A stretch of DNA of 64,000 nt from Sinotaia quadrata (lineage: Eukaryota > Mollusca > Gastropoda > Architaenioglossa > Viviparidae): positions 111,487,221 to 111,551,220 of the forward strand of contig CM054179.1 of assembly GCA_028829895.1 (NCBI GenBank), written 5' to 3'. The notes under the pieces are model-generated. The model was not told the DNA's origin, ran no database searches, and saw only the letters and a program-made list of their open reading frames with translations. Positions 46,796 to 59,009 of this stretch are shown one piece after another (within the stretch, counting starts at the first letter, position 1; each line of letters begins with the position of its first letter). The position numbers and the translations under genes are program-made.

Positions 46796-47689
46796 CCTCG
46801 GATTTTGCAGTTTGCTTTAAGTTATCTTCAGTGCTCTCATATAGCTATGTGTGAATATTTTTATTTTATATTTCATGTATAAACTGGCAAAAAAGTCCGG
46901 GTCTAGAAAGCAAATGGTTAAAAATAAAAAAACGTAATAATGTACGGACACTGCCGCCCCAATCCTGCAATATCCGTCAGGGGTAAACTCCGCTTCCGTA
47001 TGCGAAAGGCCACCTTCCTTATAATATTATAATTAGGAAAAGTAACCTTCCTTATAATATTACAAGATAACTAGGAAAGTTCACCTTCCTTATAATATTG
47101 CAAGATAACTAGGGAAGGTGAACTTTTACAACACGGAGGAGTGGTTTACCTCCGGAAGTATCTCGGAATGTTGATGCAGCAGGGTCTGAAGACGGAGGGG
47201 GGAGGGGTGGTCTCTCTGGGAACTGAAACAGACCCATGTGTCTTATCCTCGTGGTAATCAACACCTTCTTGCAAACTTTCAACTTCCTAGTTGTCTCCCA
47301 TTGCTGCCGGGAATCATATTAATAAATTAACGTGTGTACGCATGCATTCGTTTGCACATTTACAACATACATTCAATTTGAGGACTTTATTTTATTGAAA
47401 AAAGAAAAGAAAGAAATATGCGGTTGTTTAATACGACAGTTTATTTAAATGCGTGTGTATCTTTCTCTTAGCAGACTAAGCTCTTTACTAATAATAATAC
47501 TTTATGCTTGTTGTTATCAAGTGTCTTATAAAATCACGATACAAGACGCCTAAAGCAGAATGTTCAGTGCCATGTGTCTCTCTTGTAATAGAAAGTATGT
47601 TTCTAAAGAGAGAGAGAGTGAGGGAGAGAGTGGAGAGAGGGAGAAGGAAAGAGAGGGGGAGGGAGAAAGAGAGGGAGAGGAAGAGAGGG

Positions 47690-48990
47690 CATAGGCTTGG
47701 TATAGCCACCACAGGAAGTCTGATGTGGATATCTTGATTTGTGATGGCCTTGAAATTATGTATTTCTTCCCAGGTGTCTGAAGTTGTTTGTTTACTTTGA
47801 TCCCGTATCCATTTAAGGGGTCTTCTTCTTTTCTTCTTGGTTGTCTGAAAACTAGATTCTGGGTGTTGTGTCTTGTTGACTACGCTTTCTGTGGTTTGAA
47901 TCTCATTTGTTATGGTCTCCACGGCTGCTGTTGGTGGTTGTGTTGAGTTGCTCTGTTTCTTGCTCCGTCTGTGTTTCTGTCGTTGTAGCTGTTATGTTTG
48001 TTTCATTTTCTTGATCTGTTGTTTTGTGCCATTGTCTTCTCTAGGAGATGTTTGTCAGAGTTTAGCTTCTTTTTCGTGGTCTGTGTCTTTGTTTTTTAGT
48101 TTTAATTTTCCAAGTTGCCTGTGTTTCTTGGTTGTTTGCAGCTGAGTTTTCATACTGCGTGCTGGTCGTTGTGTTATCTGGTGGATCAGTCTGTGTTGTG
48201 ATTGAGGCTGTAGTTTGTGATTCTCCACGCTGTACTTCTGCATCTGTGAATGTTGGTTCATATATTTCATAGTCACAGTCGCAGTTGTTGATGGTGTTGG
48301 TGGCTGGGAGACTACAATCATCTGTAATGTCGAGTGTTGCGGAGTTTCCATAGAGTGCTGCCATTATCTTGTTGATTCTTATGTATTTCGTTGAGTCAAT
48401 ATATCTAGTCAAGAAGGTGTAGAGGTCTTTAGGTGTGGTATCTTCGGATATTAGTGTTGCTTTCTGACAATCGAGAAGTAACACTCTTGTCTGGTGCATT
48501 GTTGTAGGTAATTGATGTTGGATTGAAAATGATCGAGGTCCATTTTCTGATGGAGAGCATTGACGGTACTGCGCTGCTGCTCGTGAGTTCGTTGGAGACT
48601 GATGTAAAGTAAGAATGAGCACTGTCGGTTGAATATCTCCGTCGGCGATCCGATGTGAAGACTGTGTGGTGATCGTTGTGGGTGTGTCTGTTGATCCTCT
48701 CTCTAGTCCGTCTATATTCTGAAAGCACTGGCCGCCAAGCAAACCCCTTGCCGGCACATGGGCTGCATACTAAAACATGTTATAATGATCTGAACTATGT
48801 CTTCCTACTTTCGTTTATATATAATTTACTCCGAAACTAAGACAAAACAATAATGTATAGTAATAGGACACAATAACATAGCACAGTAACAAGACACATG
48901 ACACATCTGTATGACACGCGAAGAAGAATGCGGAAATAAACCGATTAAACAGAAAGGAACTAGCTGAAAGTACTGACACTGCACAAGACT
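47690..48990 (-). mobile_element. LINE 5'UTR and ORF1-like fragment, inactive
   Basis: A long minus-strand open frame (48757-48062) and a further one (47922 to about 47700) encode a Thr/Gln/Asn-rich protein with basic patches (KTKKQRHRPRKR, KKRRRPLKW), as in ORF1/gag-like proteins of non-LTR elements. The stretch upstream (48826-48960) recurs inverted at 51238-51360. The frame is broken near 48062 and runs into a GA-rich tract at 47605-47690. The element lies just 3' of gene C. Confidence 0.55.
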
Positions 48991-49419
48991 TAAAAATATA
49001 AAACACAATAAAATAGTTTTTTGTGAAATTTATTAATTAGCCATCTTCTCAAGTGCGCTTACATCCTTTACTACAATACCTTTGCACACTGAGTGTTATA
49101 GACTTATCTAACTTAATTTTCTAACTGACAAATGACGCCATTCTTGCCTATAACCCTGTTTTTTTCAATTTAATTAGCTAACATTTCAGTGCAAAACAGA
49201 TCGGCAGAGGAACAGAGTAAATATGATATTTCTTGGTAGATTTGGTAGATTCTCAGTAATACTATTCAGCGTCTTTAAACAAAGTTCCATACAAAGTTCC
49301 ATAGAAATAGCTTTCAAGTTGTAGATTTGTATTGTAAAGACACCTTTAGTCTTCCGAGGCTTGTAACGCTGGGCAGTTCTTGAAATCTAGAATGCAGTGA
49401 ACTTTCATGGTTTTCACTG

Positions 49420-49526
49420 TCAGACATTGTATTGTGCATACGTGATAACGCTGGCAGTGCAGAGAGCAAGGATATTCGGTGCTTGTTTATATAGATTGTG
49501 TCCCTTATCACCGTCACCAATAGTCT
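49420..49526 (-). CDS. Gene C exon 8: terminal tail exon
   Basis: Acceptor ATATCTGCAG|AG enters in phase 1 and runs 35 codons to TGA (49420-49422). It contains HNLYKQAPN and ends SVITYAQYNV, close to T-x-Y-x-x-[VI] switch-type motifs though the +3 residue is Tyr. The exon is short and rests on phase and motif only. Confidence 0.5.
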
Positions 49527-52500
49527 CTGCAGATATGGATGAAAAGTGCCATAGAGCGAATAGTTAAGTTAGATAAATAAACATAATGTCAGCTTTTATA
49601 CATTATAGATTGAGGGAAATAACTCTCATGTTGAATGAACCTATTTTAAACACTTTTTGAACTTAAGAAGGACAGATAATAGTAAAATTATAATTTCTAG
49701 ATGCCTAATTATAAGATTACAGATCACGATAATAGGTGAACTTAATGCTGTTGAAAAACTATGTAAGAAAAAATAATAATTTAAACAAAACAGCAAAGAG
49801 AACAAGTATTTCTTGGTTCAGCATCTGTCATCACTTGAGCTTTTAATTTTTTTTTTAAAAGCTCGTTTAGGATAAAGTATAACATGAATGTACCAGACCT
49901 TCGCAGCTGTGCTGCTCCTCTCAGCTGCCCCACCTCGATTTCACTGACAGAAGGGTGGTAATCCTCTTCGGTATCGAGAGTTATTTCTGAATAAAATTCA
50001 TTTAGCTGAATGTTTTCCGGAGGTAAAGAAGTCGTGGCATTTGACCCCACATTGTCACGGGTATTGCTGGCTTTTCCTAAAGTACAAAAAGTGTATTATC
50101 ACTAGCTTGTATTTAATTTGGAATGAGGAAAATGTCGCTGCCTTTTTTCATAGAGTAATTTGAAATAGAGACATTTGCTATTTTATTAGTTTAAGACGTG
50201 AAAGGAGGGAAAAACGAGAAGGAAGGTTGAGCTTTTCGTTAATTATCCCCCTCCCCCATTTTCTCTACTGGAATCAATAAATGTGTTACTTTAGGATTGA
50301 TTATTAGACTTTAAAATGTGCTACTTTTGGATTTGAATTCTTATATGTGAAAATTTGTTTCTGTCAATTTGACAATTAACGTTTCTTTTAAAATAAATGT
50401 CATGCATGACCTCTCTCGTCAGTTGAAACTAACGATGGAGCAAGATTATATTACTGAAACTAATATATATATATAAACGGCAAAAGTATATTAAAATCTA
50501 ATAACCAACTCGCTCTTCTCTTGACAATGACAACGACGATAATTATAGCGACGATAGCAGAGAAAAATGACCCGCATGTTGCCATCCAAAATATATCTCT
50601 TCCTGAAAAATAATTTTTAAAAAGAGATTAAATGCAAAATAAATTTATTTAACTTCTTTTGTCTTCATTATCGTATGAACACTTCACATGGTCGTGCTAT
50701 ATGTAACCTGAAACGTCTTCGAATGAACGTTTTAAATATTGAACACCTTTGCATCATCTGAGAATCTTGATTGGCAAAAACGTCTTTACACTCTTGCAGC
50801 CTGGAGACGAAATATTTAGCTTTCCATTGCCATTGCTATTCATGTTCGTTTTATTACGGGTGTCGAAGGAGATTTATTTTAGGTCACGACGCTCATAGTT
50901 GACTTCTCGTAGTATATAGAGGATAAATTAGAGATTGCTCTGTATGTTGTCTGTGTGGACGATAAAATAGACTTTGTATACAACAACAGTGCACGTTTAA
51001 AGATACCTTAACATTTGAAACTCCAGACAGAGTAGGTTATCGGCTACTGATCTTGAAATATTGTTCACCTAATTACCCACCAAACACTCTCATCTTCTAA
51101 TTAGAGTAGGCGATTGATCCAAGTTTGGAATATCGTAAATCTCTAAATTAAACAAGAAAGCAGGCTGAGAGTTGTGAGCATTAGAGTAGAAATAGTCCCT
51201 GCAAGCCCGGTCTTTTACAGCCCTCGCCAACACTCACTTTTAATCGGTTTATTTCAGCATTCTTCTTCGCGTGTCATTTAGATGTGTCATGTGTCTTGTT
51301 ACTGTGCTTTGTTATTGTGTCCTTTTACTATACATTATTGTTTTGTCTTAGTTTCTACTAATTTAATACAGATGAAATATAATAAGGATGGCATATTCCA
51401 TCTTGATCACATGTAAACTTAAAATGAAAGTCCCTCATGTTAATTTTCCCCACTACTTATTTGTGATGCCAACCTATAACGTTCAGCGTTACTGACGTTA
51501 CATGCAGGTAAAGTTGAGGGTTTGGTGGCCAGGTGGCGTTGCACGAGCACAGAATACCATCATGGCTGACGTTGAGCTCGTCAAGAATGAGCGTGCTGAT
51601 TACCGAGTCCTTGAACTTGACACCCTGACTGGCGGTATAAGGTCCGCAGTTAAATTCGATGGACGACACGAGAGGGTGGCCACCAGTGACTCTACAAACC
51701 AAGGTCAAACTGGAACCCGTAAGAAGTAGTTGACCACTTGAGTAGCCACTGATCACTAGTGGAGAACTCGGAGGGCCTAGAAAAAGATACAAACGTTTAT
51801 ATTAATGGCACCACAACAACACCAAAGTTCACACAAATAACAAAGTAATCAAACAATGGCATAAAGTTCACATAACGTGTACATATAATAAAATTCTTAC
51901 GCGTGTGTATCTGGCCTAGGTTCAGTAAAAAAAAATCTACAAGAGAAATTTGATCTGATTTTTAATGTTATATATATCTTAGTGTTCTAGAAACAGGATA
52001 GGCTCTATAGCATCACTTTATCCCCTAAGGGAGGCCACCAGTAAATGTAAATGCCATTGTTTATACATCGCTGTGATGTCCGTGACCTCCGTTGCAAGGT
52101 AGACAATCTGTGTTTCACTCAGATTGTGTTTTTCATTCTGGGTATTAGATTTTAGGCTGTGGTAAGTATTGGATTTTGGTTGGTTGCATTATACTGTTAG
52201 CTTTTATTTTCCCAATGCGCCCCCCCCCCCACTTAAGAGATTAAACCTTAATTCATTCTTAGCACGTATTTTATTTTGTATACATGGACTCAAACACAGA
52301 CAGAATATTCAAGCGTAAGTTGATATCACACACATACACGCACGCACGTACGCTAACACCGACACACACATACACACACAGTTGCACACCCATGCACATT
52401 CACGCACACACATACTTTTATACATACAAAGGGGGAGAGCAGATTTACGCGTTTTGGGCTTGTAAACAACTGTCCAGTTGTGAATACCCCAAGTCAGCTG

Positions 52501-54115
52501 ACATGTGAACGCCGAATCTTGGTTACTTCGTGACACTGTGACTTGAGATGTATTTGAATATCCAGACCACCTCAGAATAGCATGTGGGAGTCCAGGATTG
52601 GCTGTGGTACAGTTACATGTTACACTTCTCTCGTTACTGTTCAGTGCAAACATTGGACATGATGACACTGAGGGCGACTCTGGTGACACTGCAAACAGTT
52701 ATATTTTGAGATGTGCAATGCGTTAAGTTAACGTTCTGATGACACTGCAAACGTTTATATTTTGAGATGAGAAATGCGTCAAGTTAACGTTCTGATAACA
52801 CTGCATACAGTTTTATAATTTGGGACTGAGCATTTATTTGGAAGAAATCTCGGGATTGCAAGTAGGGGCGATTATGATACTAGAAAGTCACACATATAAG
52901 ACAATCGAACCATATGAGATTGAATGCGAAGTGTCTTGCATTGCTAAAAGTATATTAGGTTTATTAGGTTAGTTAGGTAAACATTTACTTTGGAGCATAA
53001 ATATCTCGGTTAAATGGGTGGGTGGGTAACTTATGGATAGGCTAAATTTTCATTTCCTTAACCATTTAGACCCCAGTCAGCTTCACAAAAAGAAAATCAT
53101 GACGCAGACACTTACGTATTTCGAGCGAGATACTGCTGGTTACATTGACTATTTGAACTCTGTACACGTATTTCCCTTCTGACGCTGGCAATGACGCAGT
53201 AAACTGACACGTTATTAGGCAATATTCATCGTTAGCTGACCGCTCACTGCTGGGTTGTCCAGCGAAGGAACGAGTTGGCTTTTCCTGTCCAGAGAGGAAA
53301 ACAATTTTCCAACATTATACGCAAAGACATATTAAATTCTATCGCCATTTTATTACTGTTTCATTTGTTTAGTTTGAATCTGACTTTACAAGAAACGAAA
53401 TACAAATATTTACCAGAAATGTGTGATACAAAATTCGTCTACATAGATTTTAGTTCAATTCGCGGTCCTAACATAATGAAATTTTTTAAGCTTAATCGAA
53501 GTATCATCTTTAATTGTAAAAAGCAACATTCTACCAGACTTAAGTTGACAAATTAATAAATAAAAATCTTCTGTACCAGCTGCTGAGTGATTATTTCAAT
53601 GAATGTTACTTTGATGTTACTGGTGTGCTGAGTGGTTATTTCACTCTAACGTTGATGTTACTGGTGTGCTGAGTGATTATTTCAATGTAATGTTGGTTTT
53701 ACTGGTGTGCTTCAAACTTTTAGGAAACATAAGACGTGTGTGTTTGATACACTGCGCTCTCTTATGCAGGTTTAGAGTCCGTGATAGCTCATGGGTTGAA
53801 CTGTTATAAAAAGAGCCATTCAGCTATATATTTCAAGTCAAAGTATCTTTACAGCCTTTGATAAATTTGTTGTAGAACAGCAAACCTTTCACACGCAAGT
53901 TAAAGGACGAAATTATCAGTGGACTAAATCCTACTGTGAAGGTGACCTTTTCTCTAAAACATGTTTGGCGTGTACCTTATGTGGCACTGATTCATCCCAG
54001 CGACAGATTTCTTTGTAGTGTTCGCAATTTTGCCAGTAATCAAACTTTCTCTCACAAGAGCCAAGCACTGTCCCAACTGATCCGTTCATTATTAAAGAAC
54101 AATTCGTCTTTCCGC
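49420..54115 (-). CDS. Gene C: IgSF type I membrane receptor, paralogue of gene B (5' end missing)
   Basis: Minus-strand exons: 54115-53976, 53284-53116, 52688-52449, 51776-51474, 50602-50510, 50076-49894, 49526-49420. These carry 411 codons including the stop, all in frame with AG/GT borders and intron phases 0,1,1,1,1,1. Order: split V-like domain, C-x-C Ig domain with RWSGYSNTSQ, Ig domain with CSCNATW, TM helix followed by KRR, and a tail with FYSEI, EDYHPS, LYKQA and TYAQYNV. The domain and phase layout equals gene B, so the two arose by duplication, but the sequences have diverged strongly. I could not find the signal-peptide exon between 54116 and 64000; it may lie beyond the window or be too short to recognise. 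LINE fragments sit within an intron and just past the 3' end. Confidence 0.8.
49894..50076 (-). CDS. Gene C exon 7: cytoplasmic tail
   Basis: The exon is 183 nt, phase 1-1 (TACTTTAG|GA; TCTG|GTACAT). Acidic tail with LNEFYSEITL (Y-x-x-I) and EEDYHPS. Without splicing, translation continues to a stop at 49781, a possible intron-retention end. Confidence 0.65.
50510..50602 (-). CDS. Gene C exon 6: transmembrane helix
   Basis: The exon is 93 nt, phase 1-1 (TTTTTCAG|GA; GCGA|GTTGGT). The helix (FFSAIVAIIIVVVIV) is followed by KRRA. The donor GTTGGT resembles the GTTGGC donor of exon 5. Confidence 0.75.
51238..51360 (+). mobile_element. Inverted partial copy of the LINE 5'UTR
   Basis: Close reverse-complement match to 48826-48960 (shared blocks such as TTCTTCGCGTGTCAT and TGTGTCATGTGTCTTGTTAC). 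It lies in the intron between the Ig and TM exons of gene C. Confidence 0.75.
51474..51776 (-). CDS. Gene C exon 5: Ig-like domain with C-x-C-N-A-T-W
   Basis: The exon is 303 nt, phase 1-1 (TTTCTAG|GC; ATAG|GTTGGC). It encodes SSLTLVCRVTGGHPL and ILCSCNATWPPNP, closely similar to gene B exon 27673-27993, the best-conserved domain between the two genes. Confidence 0.85.
52449..52688 (-). CDS. Gene C exon 4: C-x-C Ig-like domain (WSGYSNTSQ)
   Basis: The exon is 240 nt, phase 1-1 (TTTGCAG|TG; ACGC|GTAAAT). It encodes RSVTCNCTTANPGLPHAILR and WSGYSNTSQ, then AFTCQLTWG. A second in-frame acceptor (CACCAG|AG) nine bases in could give a three-residue-shorter variant. Confidence 0.85.
53116..53284 (-). 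CDS. Gene C exon 3: second half of V-like domain
   Basis: The exon is 169 nt, phase 0 in and 1 out (GGACAG|GAA; ATAC|GTAAGT). It has YCLITCQFTAS and EGKYVYRVQ then LEI, matching gene B exon 33826-34006 in the Cys, Gly and Tyr positions. Confidence 0.75.
53575..53710. repeat. Tandem repeat, about 46 bp x 3
   Basis: Unit contains GCTGAGTGATTATTTCAATG and ACTGGTGTGC. Confidence 0.85.
53976..54115 (-). CDS. Gene C exon 2: first half of V-like domain
   Basis: The exon is 140 nt, phase 1 in and 0 out (TTTTACAG|GC; CATAAG|GTACAC). Cys6, Leu8, Cys38 and Trp40 are at the same positions as in gene B exon 36657-36796; extra Cys at 21 and 31 are unique here. The acceptor region is locally duplicated next to a CA array. 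Confidence 0.75.
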
Positions 54116-54654
54116 CTGTAAAAATGAAATTATATAACACACACGCCTGTAAAAAAGAAATTATATAACACACACACACACACACACACAAACACACATA
54201 TAACATCTTCACATAGGCGCAAACACATTCAAGCACGTAACCCATTATCGGACACAAACATTTTCACAAACGCACACATGAATACTCACCCTCTTACACA
54301 TACACGCACGCACATACATATCTGTGTGTGTGTCTGTGTGTGCGTGTGCGTGCGTCTCTCTCTCTCTGTATAAACAGTTGCTTATTTATAAAGAACTGAC
54401 GATGAATGATGTTATAAGAACTTGTAAAATTCACACTTATTTATTTATGTTTGTATGTATGTACGCATGCATGTATGTATGTATGAAGGTATGTATTTCA
54501 TGCACCATCTCTATCTTTCTTTCTTTCTTTCTTTCTGCCTAGAGCTATTATTTTCGTCTACATTACATACTCTATGCTGAATGTTACTCAAAAACAAATA
54601 CATCTACATTATTATGTGAAATACATTTTCTCAAATGCAAATGCAATTTACTTT

Positions 54655-54805
54655 ACTGTAATTCTTAATTACTCGCATACATTTCTTGTTTATGATTTAC
54701 TTTACTGTCATTCTTAATTACTCGCATACATTTCTTGTTTATGATTTACTTTACTGTCATTCTTAATTACTCGAGTACATTTCTTGTTTATGATTTACCA
54801 CACTA
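54655..54805. repeat. Minisatellite, 49 bp x 3
   Basis: Unit ATTCTTAATTACTCGCATAC plus TTCTTGTTTATGATTTAC. Confidence 0.95.
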
Positions 54806-55469
54806 TATAATGCTTAATACAAACCGTATTTTGTACTTTACCTAAATACGCAATACATACTTAATCATATACAATTGCACTTTACAATTTATCTTATTAT
54901 GTAGAGCCTATTTACTCAACTAAAGTTACCTTACAATGAAAAGCCTGTTTACTTAAGTACAACCTCAGTGTATGTTTTTCCTTGACGCTTTACACTGTGG
55001 CAGCCAAATTTAAAATATGAAGTTTTAAAAATCTTTCCTAGAATTGTGCACTTCATAACTCTTAATTTCGCGGACATTGCAGATTTCACAAACTCATCAT
55101 TGGCTTTTGTGCAGAAACCGAAACAACCTTTCTTAAATTTTTTATGGTTTGTTGTTGCTGTTAAAATTATCGTTAAATAAATGTTCAGGCAAATTTTTAT
55201 ATATAGCTCTATAACAAGAATGCTTCTTAATGCTCCCTATTTTAACTTTTCTATTGATATAGTAGTAAATCTATTCCTTCATTGAACTTTGTGCATGCGC
55301 AGTATTACACTATCAAAGAAATACTCTCACTTTGAAACGCGTCCGAAATGCGCAGAACGATTGCCCAGATGTCCCAAAATAGCCAGTGCGTTTGGATGTG
55401 TAACGCGTCATATGACATCCCGGATGTTCTTTCTTCTCTTATATGCATAATTTTGAATGTATTATAAAC

Positions 55470-55625
55470 AAGCAGGGTGTTTACTATGTTCAGGGTGTTT
55501 ACTATGTTCAGGATTTTTACTATGTTCAAGATGTTTACTATGTTCAGGGTGTTTACTATGTTTAGGATTTTTACTATGTTCAGGATGTTTACTATGTTCA
55601 GGGTGTTTACTATGTTCAGGATGTC
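55470..55625. repeat. Minisatellite, 18 bp x 8-9
   Basis: Unit TTTACTATGTTCAGGATG. Confidence 0.95.
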
Positions 55626-56694
55626 TTAATGACTAATATCGGCTCTATCTAGATGTTTAACATAATTATGATGACATCCAAGATTTTCACCTCGTAATCT
55701 CTAAACGAACTCTTAAGAAACATCAGATTTGAAATTCACATTACGTGAGGGTTGCAAGCATAGTTTACTTTCTACTCAAGACATCTAATTTTTCCTGGCA
55801 ATCGTTTTAACTGCTTTTACCTTTTATTCACGCTTTCACTTAACAAACGTAAAGCCACAGAATGTATATTTAATAATGTTAGTGCCTAGATTAAAATATT
55901 TTTGACTTGTTATTGTTTTCCTGTTTTGAACTACATACAGAGAAAACCTACCCTGAAACTTCAATTAAGCGATTCTACTTACCAATGAAGTTCTTGAGAG
56001 ATGCCAAACATAGAACTAAATGTAAATATTTTCTCATCAACATTGTATCTAGCTCTGCTGCACCGCATGACACGCTTGAAGGGGTTCAAATGAGAGTAGG
56101 GTGGGATCGAGATTTATTTAAAGTGACACATAGCTACCCACACTTTCGCCCTCAATATAATGCAATGCGAATTTAATTTTTGCATGCTTTTGTCTACGGA
56201 CGTGAGTCTGAAGAGCAACTTCCGCGTTTATTCAGCAGGAGCAAACTTCGAGTGACACATCAGAAGCCTCGTTCTGAGATTGCTTCCCGGTAATTTTTAA
56301 GCGCGTTCAAGTAAATGCAAATTAATTGTTTGACATGGTCTCCAAGCACCATTATGTAGTCCAGTGTATTTGGTGACTTCCATTGTGCTAATTATCATAA
56401 CATTAATGACGTTCGCTTGCAGGAAATGTGTAGAATATATTTTGAGACTAGACTTAAGTAATAAATCAGTTGCTTTATTGTTATTTGTTTGTTTCATGAA
56501 GAAATTATTTCAGTATTGTCATGTATTGAAGTTGAAGGAAATTAAGTTATTCCCAGAAACACTAAAGATTTATAACCACGAAAAGTCGAAGTATAATTTA
56601 AAAATAAATTAAGCAAGTGCATTTTTAGTCTAAACTAGAAAAGGCATTATAATTATATATTTTCATTAATAAATAATGTATAAGAAAACTACTA

Positions 56695-57125
56695 AAAAAA
56701 AAAGACAAAATAATATGTGTGAAAACTACCCTTAAGGAGACAAAATAATATGTATGAAAATTACCCTTAATGAGACAAAATAATATGTATGAAAATTACC
56801 CTTAAGGAGACAAAATAATATGTGTGAAATACCCTTAAGGAGACAAAATAATATGTGTGAAAACTACCCTTAAGGAGACAAAATAATATATATGAAAATT
56901 ACCCTTAAGGAGACAAAATAATGTGTGAAAACCTCCCTTAAGGAGACAAAATAATATGTGTGAAATACCCTTAAGGAGACAAAATAATATGTGTGAAAAC
57001 TACCCTTAAGGAGACAAAATAATATATATGAAAATTACCCGTAAGGAGACAAAATAATGTGTGAAAACTACCCTTAAGGAGACAAAATAATATGTATGAA
57101 AACTACCCTTAAGGAGACAATATCA
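56695..57125. repeat. Minisatellite, about 35 bp x 12
   Basis: Unit AAGGAGACAAAATAATATGT plus GAAAACTACCCTT. Confidence 0.95.
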
Positions 57126-57309
57126 GGTTAGAAAACAAAATAATAGCATTCTTGTAACATACGTCGATTGAATCACTCGTCAGTGAAACAGGCCTAAGTT
57201 GGCAAATCATGATTTGTCTTTCGCCTACTTTCGCAGACCAGATGGAGAAATGTACATAAAGGCTAATAAGTGCAAATTAACATCTTAAGCGACCCACATA
57301 TATCTTCTT

Positions 57310-57500
57310 TCACTCTAGTAAGGTCCAAATAAATTCTTTGAGGTGGTCCAAGTAAACTCCTTGAGGTGGTCCAAGTAAACTCCTTGAGGTGGTCCAAGTA
57401 AACCCTTTGAGGTGGTCCAAGTAAATTCTTTGAGGTGGTCCAAGTAAACCCTTTGAGGTGGTCCAAGTAAATTCTTTGAGGTGGTCTAGGTAAACTCTTT
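57310..57500. repeat. Minisatellite, about 24 bp x 8
   Basis: Unit TTTGAGGTGGTCCAAGTAAA. Confidence 0.95.
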
Positions 57501-57809
57501 AAGTTGGTTCTGTCGATGAGTTCTCCGTTGATGTCGGTTGTAAGTGGTTTTGCAACTCACAACTCATCATCTGACAGCGTGAATCGGTTTCAGTCAAATA
57601 TCCAACTTCACGCTTCGTGGATCTTCGTGTTGGTACGGTTGTGAGGAAGGCCTACTGATGTATTTAATTAGGCAAGATGGTGAAAAAAAAAAGGAGCAGC
57701 GATGATGAAGAATATGAATATTGGTGAAAATGACGAGCGGAGATGAATTTTGATGATGATGGATTATAAATTATGGAGTGGTGATAGACCATGACTGTAG
57801 ATGCCCTCA

Positions 57810-58265
57810 TTCCAATTGTGTACTGCTATCTATAAAATAACACCAATCACTTTTTTGTATACGGCTATCATTCAGTTTACTGCTAGCTATCTATAAAATA
57901 ACACCAATCACTTTTTTGTATACGGCTATCATTCAGTTTACTGCTAGCTAAGTATAAAATAACACCAATCACTTTTTTGTATACGGCTATCATTCAGTTT
58001 ACTGCTATCTATAAAATAACACCAATCACTTTTTTGTATACGGCTATCATTCAGTTTACTGCTAGCTAAATATAAAATAACACCAATCATTTTTTTGTAT
58101 ACGGCTATCATTCAGTTTACTGCTAGCTAAATATAAAATAAGACCAATCATTTTTTTGTATACGGCTATCATTCAGTTTACTGCTAGCTAAATATAAAAT
58201 AACACCAATCACGTTGTTGTTGTTGTTTTGTATACGGCTAGCTATCACATTCTGTTTACTGCTAG
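57810..58265. repeat. Minisatellite, about 61 bp x 7
   Basis: Unit GTATACGGCTATCATTCAGT plus TATAAAATAACACCAATCAC. Confidence 0.95.
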
Positions 58266-59009
58266 CTAAAATAACATAAAATAAAATAACACTCCTCACG
58301 TTCTTTGAATACTGCTAGCTAGTCACTTTTTTGTATTTTGCAAGCGGGGTGGTCGGATTTGAACCCCACCTTACCGATTAAGGTAGGTAAACACTTTTTA
58401 ACCCACATATCTACTCCACAGTATGGGATTGTTTAGCTATGCGCAGACTGTAACCTGTTTAGAGCTTTGAAGTAATATGATATGCTTATTATAACCTGAA
58501 TAATATTATTTATTAAATTACACTCCGTTAAAAATCGTTGCATTGACTTTAACAATATGTCAGTGAATTTCCTGTTAACAACATTGTAGAAATTAATATA
58601 TGTATAATGTGCTACTCCAATCGCTTACAATGCCACAAACACTACTTGAAAACTTACCGAATTATGTGCATAATGAATGGCTCTTATAAAGTAATTATAC
58701 TTAATTTTCCTTGTTTGTCTTCCTTAGCTAACAATTGTTCTTTAGTTTCACATCAACAATTCTCATGTCTCCGAACGCTTATCCACTTAAGGACTGAGTG
58801 CCAACCGCACGCATAACAATCAGAATTTTATACAGCGTCATCATGAGGTCATCATGAGTCACTCTTATGATTCTACAAGATTGGCGTGCATCTTTAACGG
58901 TGGACTTAGAAATTACATTAACTGAGGGATTAATTAACAAGACTCATCTCCTCTCTTGTCTTTCTTTCCTCCTACAATTCAAGCGCATACGTCACACCAA
59001 TGAGCAGGT

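Noticed and set aside
58340..58400. tRNA T-arm-like GGTTCAAATCC on the minus strand
   Set aside because: The flanking bases do not form a T stem or cloverleaf, and no box A lies upstream at the right distance.
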